From the NCBI GenBank assembly GCA_026398875.1, contig JAPLSB010000017.1:248001-312000 (forward strand): 64,000 bases of DNA, written 5' to 3'. Under the pieces are notes generated by a model that saw only the letters and a list, made by a program, of their open reading frames with translations, was not told where the DNA came from and did no database searches. Shown here one piece after another: positions 27,238 to 35,768 of the stretch. The position numbers and the translations under genes are program-made. Position 1 is the stretch's first letter. Each line of letters opens with the position of its first letter. The stretch is from Gammaproteobacteria bacterium. GTDB lineage: Bacteria; Pseudomonadota; Gammaproteobacteria; Nevskiales; Nevskiaceae.

Positions 27238-27782
27238 GATTCGATGACCTGCGGGTATTGGAACTGGACGATGTAGACCCACGCAGCCGCAAGCCGCTGC
27301 AGCTCGGCGACGCGCTCGGTGACGTTGCGGCCGGCGTACGGCCGCAGGCTGGCGGCCCAGATGTCGGCGAAGCGGATCAGTTCGCGGCCGGACGGCCGAT
27401 CGATGGCGATTTCGATATCGAGCCGACCGCGCGCGGGGAACGTGGCGGTGGCGGTGACTGCACGGGCCACACCGTCCGCCACCATCCAGGCGAGCGCGGC
27501 TTCGGCATAGCGCTTGGCATCCACCAGCACGCTTGCGGTTTCTTTTTCGCGCTGCAGTTTCCACAGCAGTGAGCCAATGCGATCGCCTTGCGTGCCCAGG
27601 GCATCGCCCCACCAGCCGCGACGATCGGCGCGGGTGTCGTCCGGGTCTTCGCGATCGGTGAACAGGCTGACCACCACGGCCGAGCGCAGGCTGTCATCCA
27701 GCACCAGGTCGCCGTCGAACAGATCCAGGCCGATGCCATCTGCCACGTCGGCCGCGACCGGCAGTAGTGCGAGGTCGGCCAT
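27234..27782 (-). CDS. Baseplate protein, Mu gp46-like
   Basis: 182 residues. The signature RRGWWGDALGTQGDRIGSLLWKLQREKE and DLVLDDSLRSAVVVSLFTDR identify the phage GP46 family, a baseplate wedge component. It overlaps the spike gene upstream by 1 base. Confidence 0.9.
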   Translation of the reverse strand: MADLALLPVAADVADGIGLDLFDGDLVLDDSLRSAVVVSLFTDREDPDDTRADRRGWWGDALGTQGDRIGSLLWKLQREKETASVLVDAKRYAEAALAWMVADGVARAVTATATFPARGRLDIEIAIDRPSGRELIRFADIWAASLRPYAGRNVTERVAELQRLAAAWVYIVQFQYPQVIES

Positions 27783-28360
27783 CAGTTCATCGCCGTGCTG
27801 GTGGTGGCGGTGCTGGCGCTGCCCGGCTGCACGCCACCATGCGTGTGCGCGTTGTAGCGGTCACGCATCTCCTGCATCGTGCCGCGCAGATCTTCGACGG
27901 CCGTGGCGCTGTAGATGCGGCCGGCGGCCGTCAGCTCGCCCGTGCAATGCACCAGTGGGCTTTCGATGGTGACCTTCAACGAGGCTTTAACGGCAATTTC
28001 GCCGTTGGCTTTCAGCCAGATGTGATCGCCGGCCGCGTTGTAGAGCTGGCTTTCGCCCTCGCCGAGATCGCGCGGCCGTGATTCGTGTTCGCCGCCGATC
28101 ACGATGCAATGCGTACGGCTGCCGGCGATCGACACCAGCAGGCAGGTGCTGCCGGCCGGCGGTACCGCCGAATGGCCGAAGTACTGCAGCCGCTGCACGC
28201 CGTCCAGGCGCTCGCCGGCCATCACGCTGATCTGCACCTGCTGCAGCTTCGCACCGTCGTCGACTCGCGCGATCGACGCACGGCTGGCCAGCGCGCGCAG
28301 CCGGCGCAGCAGCGGGCGCTGTGCGGTCTGGATGGCGGCCAGAAGCGCCTGGCGGCTCAT
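27782..28360 (-). CDS. Central spike protein gpV (Mu gp45-like baseplate protein)
   Basis: 192 residues. OB-fold-like N-terminal region, a beta-helical part (GDHIWLKANGEIAVKASLKVTIESPLVHCTGELTAAGRIYSA) and a terminal His-containing segment NAHTHGG that in this family holds the metal-bound needle tip. It pierces the outer membrane during infection. The start overlaps the PL7 lyase stop by 4 bases. Confidence 0.92.
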   Translation of the reverse strand: MSRQALLAAIQTAQRPLLRRLRALASRASIARVDDGAKLQQVQISVMAGERLDGVQRLQYFGHSAVPPAGSTCLLVSIAGSRTHCIVIGGEHESRPRDLGEGESQLYNAAGDHIWLKANGEIAVKASLKVTIESPLVHCTGELTAAGRIYSATAVEDLRGTMQEMRDRYNAHTHGGVQPGSASTATTSTAMN

Positions 28361-29379
28361 TCCGCCAGCCCGCCCGGATTCATGAGCTGCTGGCTCAAGC
28401 TTGCAAACGCCACGTGGTTCACGTCAGTGACGTTCTGCGGCAGCAACAAGCCGCCGCTGTTACGCGATGGGAATCCGGCGGGGGCCGGGTCTTCCTTGGC
28501 ATCCGCGCTGTCGAGGATGTTCGTGGAGCTATAGGCCCCAGCCTTGAAATAGTGGTAGCGCGCAGCCCAGGCGGCCTGCACCTGGTGGTTGAAATTGATC
28601 GGCCCGCCGATGGCAATGTCATTGCGAAACTGCTGCAGCGTGTAGCGCAAGAAATGCTGAGCGCCTCGGCAGTCCCATTCCAGGACGAACTCGAGTTCAT
28701 CGCCGACCCTGAAATCAGTGACCAAGATTGGTCGGCCGTTGTTGGCAGGGGTCTGGCCGCTGTCCCAGATGTTGTCGGGGTTGGTGACGTCGCGTACCGA
28801 TGATTCGATGTTTCCGCTGGACTTGCGCCACGCGACGATGAGATAGACGGACCCGCTATCAACCGGGCCTGTGTAGCCAGATTCCTGGGTCGCCGGGTGG
28901 ATCTGGCACACGTCGGAAGTGCCGCTACCGGTGCCTGAGCTGGACTCCACAAGGCGCCAGCGGCCTTCGATTCGTGGGCGGTGGATGCCCTGAAACGACT
29001 GGCTGCGAGAATTCGGTCCGCCACCGGTCAGCAGGCCGCGCAGTTCGCTACGTGCGTTGTTGCTGAGCGCGGTCGGTGAACTGGTGGCACCGAAGATCGG
29101 GCAGCGCAGGTTCATGTAGCGCCGCGTGCTGAAGCGGTTGCCGAAGAAGTACGGGCTGGCGTAACCCGCCAGAAGCTCCGCTGGCAGCTTGGCTGCGTTG
29201 GTGCTTCTGGCGACATCTGCCGATGGATTGATGGCGAACGTGCCACCGCTGCGCAAGGTGGAGTTCGAGTACAGCTCTCCGGCGCTGTTCTCGGGAATGT
29301 CGAGCCGCCAGTTGGAAAGATCCACGACATCGCGCGGCAGGAATGCCTCGTCCAGACGCAAGGTGGGCAGGAAGAACAT
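28357..29379 (-). CDS. Alginate lyase, polysaccharide lyase family 7 (phage-borne)
   Basis: 340 residues without a signal peptide. All three PL7 signatures are intact: RSELR (110-114), QIH (159-161) and YFKAGAY (277-283). The N-terminus LSNWRLDIPENSAGE matches the first strand of the PL7 jelly roll. Gln159, His161 and Tyr283 correspond to catalytic residues of the family. QIH forms are generally reported to favour guluronate-containing blocks. The gene is coupled to the fibre upstream (TGATG) and the spike downstream (ATGA), so the product is probably made as a tail component or tail-bound depolymerase. Confidence 0.92.
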   Translation of the reverse strand: MFFLPTLRLDEAFLPRDVVDLSNWRLDIPENSAGELYSNSTLRSGGTFAINPSADVARSTNAAKLPAELLAGYASPYFFGNRFSTRRYMNLRCPIFGATSSPTALSNNARSELRGLLTGGGPNSRSQSFQGIHRPRIEGRWRLVESSSGTGSGTSDVCQIHPATQESGYTGPVDSGSVYLIVAWRKSSGNIESSVRDVTNPDNIWDSGQTPANNGRPILVTDFRVGDELEFVLEWDCRGAQHFLRYTLQQFRNDIAIGGPINFNHQVQAAWAARYHYFKAGAYSSTNILDSADAKEDPAPAGFPSRNSGGLLLPQNVTDVNHVAFASLSQQLMNPGGLAE

Positions 29380-31349
29380 CAGGCGTCGATCCAGAACAGC
29401 TGCGCCATTTCGATGAACGCGGTTGCCGAAGCGACGCCGGCCAGCGTGGGGGTGATGGTCCACGCGGCACCGGTATCGATCGCAATATCGGTGTCGTAGG
29501 TGGTGCTGGTGCTTTGACCGGAGCCAGTACCGCCGGAGCCGGCCCCACCGCGCCGCTGCACGGTCAGCGTCCCCTTGTTCCACACCTTGATCGTGGGGAA
29601 CACCGTGAGCTGCGAGGAAGCCGACACGAATAGGTTGTTGGAGCCGCTCTTGATTCGGAACGTGTTGTCAGCCGCCGCTGTAGGCCAGCGCGCAAGCGCA
29701 CAGACTTCGAACACCGAACTCAACGTGGCCAGGCCTGCCGGAACCGTCATGACGCGATCGGCCACCGAAACTTCGGCCGTTGCCGTGCCTGGCGTCGTGA
29801 CGTTGGCCGACGGTGTGGTCCAGTCCCAGAGCAAAGCTCTGCCGCCGAATGGCACCCACTTGGAGCCCGTGCTGATCATCTGCACGAACTCCACATTGCC
29901 GATGCCGGTGACCAGGATCACGCGGCCACGGTTGGCAGGTGCAGCGGCCGGCCGTTCTGCCATTGTGAAAATGCCGAGCGCAGCGTTGCTGGCTTCGATG
30001 GCCGCCAGGGCTCGGGCATTGGTGAAGTACTGGTTAGTCGCCCCCTCCGGCAGGCCGTCGGTGTTGGCCAGTGCGCGAAGATCCACCGCGTTGGCCAGCG
30101 TGGTGGTGAGCCCGGTGGGGCCGACGTACGCGCCCGTTGTTGGCTTGGTGCCCGATCCGCCTGACCAGTCAGCGACTTGGAGTACGCGGCGAGCGCCATC
30201 AGTGACCACAGCAAGGATCGGCGTCCAGGCGCTGGCGCCGGTCAATCCGTTGGCGCCATTGACGACTTGGAACGTCGACGTGGTGCTATCGGTGAAGGTG
30301 ATTGTGTAAGTGTCGGTCGTGCCCGCAGCGCCGGTACCCGCTGTGCGAGCGATCGAAGCCACACCTCGTCCGGCAGGACCTGGAACCGTTGAGGCCGCAC
30401 CGTTGGCGCCATTGACGACTTGGAACGTCGACGTGGTGCTGTCGGTAAAGGTGATCGTGTAGGTGTCTGTGGTGCCGGCGGCGCCAGTTCCTGCCGTGCG
30501 CGCGATAGAGGCGACGCCACGCCCGGCCGGACCCGGCACCGTCGAGGCTGCGCCGTTGGCACCATTGACGACTTGGAACGTCGACGTGGTGCTGTCGGTG
30601 AAAGTGATCGTGTACGTGTCAGTGGTGCCGGCAGCGCCCGTTCCCGCAGTGCGGGCGATCGATGCGACGCCTCGCCCTGCAGGGCCTGGGACAGTCGAGG
30701 CAGGACCTGGAACCGTCGAAGCCGCGCCGTTGGCACCATTGACGACTTGGAACGTCGACGTGGTGCTGTCGGTGAAGGTGATCGTGTAGGTATCGGTGGT
30801 GCCGGCAGCGCCCGTTCCCGCTGTGCGATCGATCGATGCGATGCCTCGCCCTGCAGGACCTGGAACCGTCGAGGCAGGACCTGGAACAAACGAGTCCGCG
30901 CCCTTGGCACCGTTGATGACTTGGAATGTCGACGTGGTGCTGTCAGTGAAGGTGATGGTGTAGGTGTCGGTGGTGCCGGCAGCGCCCGTTCCCGCAGTGC
31001 GGGCGATCGATGCGATGCCTCGCCCTGCAGGACCTGGAACCGTCGAGGTCGCGCCAGCGGTACCGCGCATGTCCACGGCCTCGGCAAGGTTCTGGGTGGG
31101 GCCAAGCGGGCCGATGTAGTGACCGGCGGCCGGCTTGGCGCCCTGGCCGCCAGACCAGTCCAACACCCTGGCCACGCGGCGCTCGCCATCGGCAACGAAG
31201 GCCAGCACCGGCGTCCAGCCGGCAGGCCCGCCCTGCAGCGAGGCCAGCCATTCGGCCTCGGTGCCGCCGAAGCCGTTGTTGACCGCGAGTTCGTAGGCCG
31301 AAAGGCCGGCATCGCCTTCGCGGATGACGATGGTTTTAGGGGCTGACAT
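29379..31349 (-). CDS. Collagen-like repeat tail fibre
   Basis: 656 residues. The N-terminus (MSAPKTIVIREGDAGLSAYELAVNNGFGGTEAEWLASLQGG) is typical of phage fibre attachment regions. Five tandem units of 51 or 58 residues, each with VPGPAGRG.ASI.RTAGTGAAG and a beta-rich DTYTITFTDSTTSTFQV.NGA, form the shaft. The shaft is bracketed by two related 50-residue modules (GWTPVLAFVADGERRV...AVDMRG and AWTPILAVVTDGARRV...AVDLRA). The C-terminal 190 residues are beta-rich with a GGAGSGGTGSG linker. Start at 31349 overlaps the upstream gene by 14 bases. Confidence 0.85.
   Translation of the reverse strand: MSAPKTIVIREGDAGLSAYELAVNNGFGGTEAEWLASLQGGPAGWTPVLAFVADGERRVARVLDWSGGQGAKPAAGHYIGPLGPTQNLAEAVDMRGTAGATSTVPGPAGRGIASIARTAGTGAAGTTDTYTITFTDSTTSTFQVINGAKGADSFVPGPASTVPGPAGRGIASIDRTAGTGAAGTTDTYTITFTDSTTSTFQVVNGANGAASTVPGPASTVPGPAGRGVASIARTAGTGAAGTTDTYTITFTDSTTSTFQVVNGANGAASTVPGPAGRGVASIARTAGTGAAGTTDTYTITFTDSTTSTFQVVNGANGAASTVPGPAGRGVASIARTAGTGAAGTTDTYTITFTDSTTSTFQVVNGANGLTGASAWTPILAVVTDGARRVLQVADWSGGSGTKPTTGAYVGPTGLTTTLANAVDLRALANTDGLPEGATNQYFTNARALAAIEASNAALGIFTMAERPAAAPANRGRVILVTGIGNVEFVQMISTGSKWVPFGGRALLWDWTTPSANVTTPGTATAEVSVADRVMTVPAGLATLSSVFEVCALARWPTAAADNTFRIKSGSNNLFVSASSQLTVFPTIKVWNKGTLTVQRRGGAGSGGTGSGQSTSTTYDTDIAIDTGAAWTITPTLAGVASATAFIEMAQLFWIDA
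30248..31046 (-). repeat. Five in-frame tandem repeats within the tail fibre gene
   Basis: Periods of 153, 153, 174 and 174 bases measured between copies of the core GACGACTTGG (30261, 30414, 30567, 30741, 30915 with one change). The longer units carry an extra 21 bases that duplicate the collagen-like STVPGPA segment. All period lengths are multiples of 3. They give a fibre shaft of variable length. Confidence 0.92.
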
Positions 31350-31677
31350 ACGCGCCGTCTCCGTAGATTTCGATCGCGAGTTCCTCGCGGAAAATGGGGG
31401 TGTTGGTCTTGCCGGCCGAGGTGACTTGCACCTCGAAGCCGTGGATGCCGGGCGGCCAGGCGCGGGTGATTGCGGGCGGCACTTCGGCCAGCCGGATGTC
31501 GCGGCCGTTGACGGTGGCGGTGCCTTCAGCGGTGGACCACTGGTGCACCAGCTGGTCGACCGCATCGCGCAGCTGCGCGAGCACTTGAGCGCCAGCGACC
31601 GGCGCGCGATCGAGCGTGATGCTCAGTGCGCCGAAGGTGTCGGCCGCCTTGAAGGTTTTCAGGATGGCGGGCGTCAT
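31336..31677 (-). CDS. Hypothetical phage tail protein
   Basis: 113 residues. MTPAILKTFKAADTFGALSITLDRAPVAGAQVLAQLRDAVDQLVHQWS, then a beta-rich half ending EELAIEIYGDGAYVSP. Sits between the gp44 homologue (4-base overlap) and the fibre gene. A baseplate accessory or fibre-attachment role is inferred only from position. Confidence 0.75.
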   Translation of the reverse strand: MTPAILKTFKAADTFGALSITLDRAPVAGAQVLAQLRDAVDQLVHQWSTAEGTATVNGRDIRLAEVPPAITRAWPPGIHGFEVQVTSAGKTNTPIFREELAIEIYGDGAYVSP

Positions 31678-32723
31678 TCCGCGCGGCTCTCGATCAGGGG
31701 TTCGGGTGCGAAGGCCGCTGGCGGGGTGACGCTGAGCCGCGTGATCTGCCCGGCCTGGTCATCCAGGCTGAAAGCCACGCTGGCAATCAGGTAGTCGCCG
31801 GCCAGGCCCAGCCACGGGTCGTCGATGCGCACCAGCGTGTTGGCAGCCCACGGCGTGGCGCCATCGAGCCAGCCGCGCACGGTCAGTTCGGCGCGCTCGC
31901 CTCGGGCGCGGCGGGTGGCGGCCGTCCACAGCGCGAGTTGGCGTGCGGCACCGGCATCGGTGGCGTCGGGCACATCGATCACGGTGCGGCGGCTGCGGCG
32001 GATCGCCGGATCGGTGGCGCTGGCCAGCACCTGCTGGGCCAGCGCTTCCGCGCCGTCGTAGGCCTGTTCGTTGTCCTGGCCGATGACGTCGTAGCGGCTG
32101 AAGCGCTCGGCATGGCTATAGGTGGCGCTGCCGTCGAGGATGTCGGTCCCGAGACGCAAGGACCGCACGCCCCGCTGGCTGCCGGCCCGCGTGATCAGCA
32201 GGCCGCCAAGGCTGTCCGACACCAGCAGAAAGCCGCGCTGCCGGGCCGCCCTTGAAAGCACTTCAAACGCCGTTTCACCGGGGCTGACAGCCTGTTTGCG
32301 GAACACGGCACCAGGGCTGCCTTCGATGCGCACCGGAATGCCGAACGGCTTGGCGACATCGGCCGCGATCTGCACCAGGTTGCGGCCTTCCCAGCTTTGG
32401 CCATCGCTGCTGGCGGCGCAGTCCACGAGATCGCCGGTGGCATCACGGCCGCGGATACGCAGGGCGTGCTCGTTCGGGCCGTAGGCCGGGCTGGCTTCGT
32501 CGATGAAGCCTGTGATGACCGGCACGCCGTGCAGCAGCACCGTGCAGGACTTCCCAGGCAGGATCGGGCGCGGCTCACCTCGCAATGCCCAGCGGTCGGC
32601 ACAGGTCAGCTCGAACTGCCCGGCCAGCTGCTCGATGCCGGTGCTGATGCTGATCGCCTTCCAGCCGGTGAACTGGCGATCGTCGATCTGCAGCACCACG
32701 TCGGTGTTCAGGACATCAGTCAC
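31674..32723 (-). CDS. Baseplate hub protein, Mu gp44-like (gpP/gpD type)
   Basis: About 349 residues from the GTG at 32723, which overlaps the upstream stop by 8 bases. VLQIDDRQFTGWKAISISTGIEQLAGQFELTCADRW is the start of the Mu gp44 hub fold, followed by LVQIAADVAKPFGIPVRIEG and ARQRGFLLVSDSLGGLLITRAG. The hub connects tail tube to spike. Confidence 0.88.
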   Translation of the reverse strand: MTDVLNTDVVLQIDDRQFTGWKAISISTGIEQLAGQFELTCADRWALRGEPRPILPGKSCTVLLHGVPVITGFIDEASPAYGPNEHALRIRGRDATGDLVDCAASSDGQSWEGRNLVQIAADVAKPFGIPVRIEGSPGAVFRKQAVSPGETAFEVLSRAARQRGFLLVSDSLGGLLITRAGSQRGVRSLRLGTDILDGSATYSHAERFSRYDVIGQDNEQAYDGAEALAQQVLASATDPAIRRSRRTVIDVPDATDAGAARQLALWTAATRRARGERAELTVRGWLDGATPWAANTLVRIDDPWLGLAGDYLIASVAFSLDDQAGQITRLSVTPPAAFAPEPLIESRAE

Positions 32724-33837
32724 TGAGCACCTCCAGCGGCACACCGCCGCGCACGAAGCCGGGGTGGGCAATGCCGTTGCGGCTGACGATGTCCGCCTCG
32801 CGCTTCAACAGCCCTTCCACGCCATTGCCGACGCCATACAAGCGCTGGGCGATGACCAGCGCTGGCAGGGTTTCGCTGGGCGTGTAGCGTTCGATCCGCG
32901 ACAGATCCACGGCCCGCGTGCGGATGTCCTCGACCACGCGGGTGCGCAGTTCCTGAAGGGCATCGAACGTGGCGTCGTCGGCCGCATAGCTGACGCGCTC
33001 GATGGCGTCTGCCAGTTCGTCCTGCACGGCCAGCGCCTGGCGCTGGCTGTCGAACGTGAGGCTAGCGCTGAGCTCCGCTGCGGCGATCACCGCCTGCTGC
33101 TGCACCAGCGCAGACAGTGCGGCCGCATTGGCCAGCGCGCCGCGCGTGTTGCTGCCGGCCGGTGCCCGGTAGGCGAACAGGCGGCGCAGGCTGGCCAGAT
33201 CGCGGATGCGGCGGATCAGTTCGCGGATGCGGGCGGCAATGCGCGCCGGCAGGCTGATGATGCCGGCGATCTCGTCCTGCGCCACAGTGACCACGCCGAT
33301 GACGGTCTCCACGGTGCGCACAGCGTTCAGCACGGCCGCCACGGCGCGGTCGAACTCCGCAGCGAGCTGCAGCGGCCAGGCCTGGACGAACTGCGCCTGG
33401 CTGGCGGCCACAGCGGCTGCAGCCTGGCTGAGCACGCGGCGCGGGGTGTCGCGGCGCTCGCTCGGGCCGGTGACCAGCGCGGCCTCGACGAACTCCATGT
33501 CGAACCGGGCCATGCCGCCTTCGCGGGTGGATTCCGCCAGCCGGTAGCTGATCAGCTGTGCCTGGAACGTGCCGCGATACGGGTGCACCAGCTCGCCAGG
33601 GCCGGGCATCTGGAGCTTCAGCAGCAACTCGTCGCGGGCAGCGAAGTAGTCGTTGCCGAGCACGTAGCCGTTGATCAGGATGCGATTGGCGCGAGCACCG
33701 AGGTCTTCGGTTTCGGCCTTGTCCTGCAACGGGTACTCGTGCACCACCACGCGGCGCGCGCCTTCGGCCGAAGCATCGTCGACGAAGAACGGCGTGCCCC
33801 GAAACGAGGCCGGCTGCAGCTGCTCGCGCCAGCTCAC
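32716..33837 (-). CDS. Tail/DNA circularisation protein N (Mu gp43-like)
   Basis: 373 residues. WREQLQPASFRGTPFFVDDASAEGARRVVVHEYPLQDKAETEDLG is the DNA_circ_N signature. In Mu, protein N enters the host with the DNA and is also a tail component. Its stop overlaps gp44, and its start overlaps the tape measure stop by 4 bases. Confidence 0.92.
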   Translation of the reverse strand: MSWREQLQPASFRGTPFFVDDASAEGARRVVVHEYPLQDKAETEDLGARANRILINGYVLGNDYFAARDELLLKLQMPGPGELVHPYRGTFQAQLISYRLAESTREGGMARFDMEFVEAALVTGPSERRDTPRRVLSQAAAAVAASQAQFVQAWPLQLAAEFDRAVAAVLNAVRTVETVIGVVTVAQDEIAGIISLPARIAARIRELIRRIRDLASLRRLFAYRAPAGSNTRGALANAAALSALVQQQAVIAAAELSASLTFDSQRQALAVQDELADAIERVSYAADDATFDALQELRTRVVEDIRTRAVDLSRIERYTPSETLPALVIAQRLYGVGNGVEGLLKREADIVSRNGIAHPGFVRGGVPLEVLSD

Positions 33838-35639
33838 TGGCCCGCTCCGAGTGCGATCGGACCGGAGCTGAAATCGAAGTCCACCCCGCTGCTGGATTTG
33901 GCGCTGGTCAGCCGGGCGGTCTTGCCGTCCAGCTCGATCTTGATGAAGCCGGTGAGCTCGGGCTCTAGTTTGCGGGCGGCAAGTGCATCGCGTGCTTGCT
34001 GGTTCCCGAAGGCAGCGAGCACGGTGGCGATGGCGCGGCCGATCTGGTCACCGCCTTCGGTGCCGGCCAGCTTGTCGCGGTAGATGGCATTGCCAAGCCC
34101 GTAGCCGGCGCCGCCAGCGAGCAATACGCCGGCCCCGCCACCCAGCGTCAGGGCGGCCCCTGCCGCCTTCGGCGCCAGTCCGATCAGTGCCAACGCTCGT
34201 GCCAGCACGCCGGACTTCGCAACGGCAGCGACACCAGCGGCAGCCGCAGCTGTTTCTGCTGCACCCGCTAGCCCGCTTGATCCATCCGGGAAGTTGGTAA
34301 CGAACACAGGCGTGGCCAAGCCTGCAGCCTTCAGCCCTTGCCCCATCGCAAGATCAGATGCCGTCTTCGCGGCTCCGCCCAGAAGCGGAATCTTGCCAAG
34401 CAGCCCCTTCGTGGCCGATGCAAGGGCGCCGACGCCCAGCAACACTCCACCAGTTGCAGCAGCGCTACCGACAGGGCCAAGCCCAAGACCGCCCTTACTC
34501 GGGGCATCAAGGCCGAAGCCGATCAGATTGGAGAGCATCTCATTGACGGGGCGCGCGAGAACTTCGCCCGCCTGACGCAGGCTTGCCTTCAGTCGACCCG
34601 CTTGCGAGTTGGCGTCAGCGATCGCGTCCGGCAGATCACGCGCCACAGTGCCGCTGGCATTGCGAATCTGGCTGGTCATCGTCGCGATCTGCTGCAGCAC
34701 GTCACCGCCCAGCAAGGTCCGTAGGCCCTTCTGCGTGTCCAGATCGGTTTCACCGAAGGCCCTGGCGATGAAGCTGTCGCGCGCCTTGTCGGTGGCCAGG
34801 CCGCGATACTTTCTGGCGATGTCGCCGAGCACGTCCAGCGGCGCACGGCTGGAGCCATCCCGGTTGTAGAAACCGACGCCAGTGGCCTTGCTGGCCGCTG
34901 CCTGGTACTTGGCGTTGTTGAACAGGCGCAGCGTGGAATCCGCAAGCGTGCTCAAGCGCTCCGGGTTGGGCTCCACCTGGCCCAGGCCTTCGACGAAGGC
35001 CAAGGTCTGCGCGAACCCAAGGTTGGCCGCCTTGGCGTTCACGCCGACGCGGGAAAAGATGCCGGCGAGGTCTTTCAACTCCGCGTTGCCGAGGCGGCCG
35101 GCGACCACCATCTGATCAAGCAGTTGCGTCGCGAGGCGCGGCTGGCTGAGGTCAAATTGGTAGGCGCTGGCCGCTACCGACAAACCACCGGCCAGCACGT
35201 CTTCACCGGCGCCGGTGACGGCACTGGCGGGGTTGATGGCCTTGATGGTGGCCAGCGCCGCCTGCCAGTCGAGGCCAGCGGCAATCAGGCTGTTGAAGCC
35301 TTCAAGCAAACCTTCGATCGGCCTACCGGTATCGCGTGCCATCTTGAAGATGTCGTCACGCAGACCGCGCATCTCGGTACGGGTAGCGCCCGCCGTTTGC
35401 CGCACCTGCGTGAGGTTCTTGTCGAGCAGCGCAGACTCGCGAAGCGCCCTTGCTGCGACCAAGCCAACGCCGAGCCCCGCGATCTGGTTACGCGCACTTT
35501 TGATCGTGGCGTCGAGCTGGCTGATTGCCTTGCGGCCTTCATCGCCGAAGCGCTTGATGTCTCGGCCGCCGCCCTGCAGGCCGCGCGTCAGTTCGCGGGA
35601 CTGGAGCAGCAGACGGAGGCTTACGGTGAGATCAGTCAT
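33834..35639 (-). CDS. Tail tape measure protein
   Basis: 601 residues. The N-terminal 400 residues are mostly helical and carry the TP901-type core (LRDDIFKMARDTGRPIEGLLEGFNSLIAAGL...LLDQMVVAGRLGNAELKDLAGIFSRVGVNAKAANLGFAQTLAFVEGLGQ). The C-terminal part is rich in Ala/Gly hydrophobic segments. It sets tail length and threads the tube. The start lies inside the end of the frameshift chaperone frame, as in many tailed phages. Confidence 0.92.
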   Translation of the reverse strand: MTDLTVSLRLLLQSRELTRGLQGGGRDIKRFGDEGRKAISQLDATIKSARNQIAGLGVGLVAARALRESALLDKNLTQVRQTAGATRTEMRGLRDDIFKMARDTGRPIEGLLEGFNSLIAAGLDWQAALATIKAINPASAVTGAGEDVLAGGLSVAASAYQFDLSQPRLATQLLDQMVVAGRLGNAELKDLAGIFSRVGVNAKAANLGFAQTLAFVEGLGQVEPNPERLSTLADSTLRLFNNAKYQAAASKATGVGFYNRDGSSRAPLDVLGDIARKYRGLATDKARDSFIARAFGETDLDTQKGLRTLLGGDVLQQIATMTSQIRNASGTVARDLPDAIADANSQAGRLKASLRQAGEVLARPVNEMLSNLIGFGLDAPSKGGLGLGPVGSAAATGGVLLGVGALASATKGLLGKIPLLGGAAKTASDLAMGQGLKAAGLATPVFVTNFPDGSSGLAGAAETAAAAAGVAAVAKSGVLARALALIGLAPKAAGAALTLGGGAGVLLAGGAGYGLGNAIYRDKLAGTEGGDQIGRAIATVLAAFGNQQARDALAARKLEPELTGFIKIELDGKTARLTSAKSSSGVDFDFSSGPIALGAGQ

Positions 35640-35748
35640 CGGCCTTGGTGATCAGCTTCAGGTAGTGGAGCAACTCGCTTCGGGGCAGCGCCCGCAGCTC
35701 CGTCAGTGACCAGTGGGTTTTCCCCGCGATGACGACCATTGCCGTCAT
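35632..35748 (-). CDS. Tail assembly chaperone, frameshifted C-terminal part (gpE'-like)
   Basis: 38 residues if translated from ATG 35748 (MTAMVVIAGKTHWSLTELRALPRSELLHYLKLITKADD). Its frame is open upstream through the end of the gp41-like gene and is the -1 frame relative to it, so it is more likely read as a fusion: ...AEKLG then RLTRRREAMTAMVV.... Such fused chaperones coat the tape measure protein. Confidence 0.8.
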   Translation of the reverse strand: MTAMVVIAGKTHWSLTELRALPRSELLHYLKLITKADD

Positions 35749-35768
35749 CGCCTCACGTCGCCGACGGG

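Noticed and set aside
23480-29379. Alginate lyases as host metabolism genes
   Set aside because: Both lie within the mapped prophage ends, overlap baseplate genes by 1-4 bases and lack signal peptides.
30248-31046. CRISPR-like array
   Set aside because: Repeats are 153/174 bases, contiguous and in frame with a collagen-like fibre; no short repeat/spacer pattern.
35632-35748. Independent small gene with its own start
   Set aside because: Possible, but the frame is open upstream into the gp41-like gene at a G run, so expression by frameshift is preferred.
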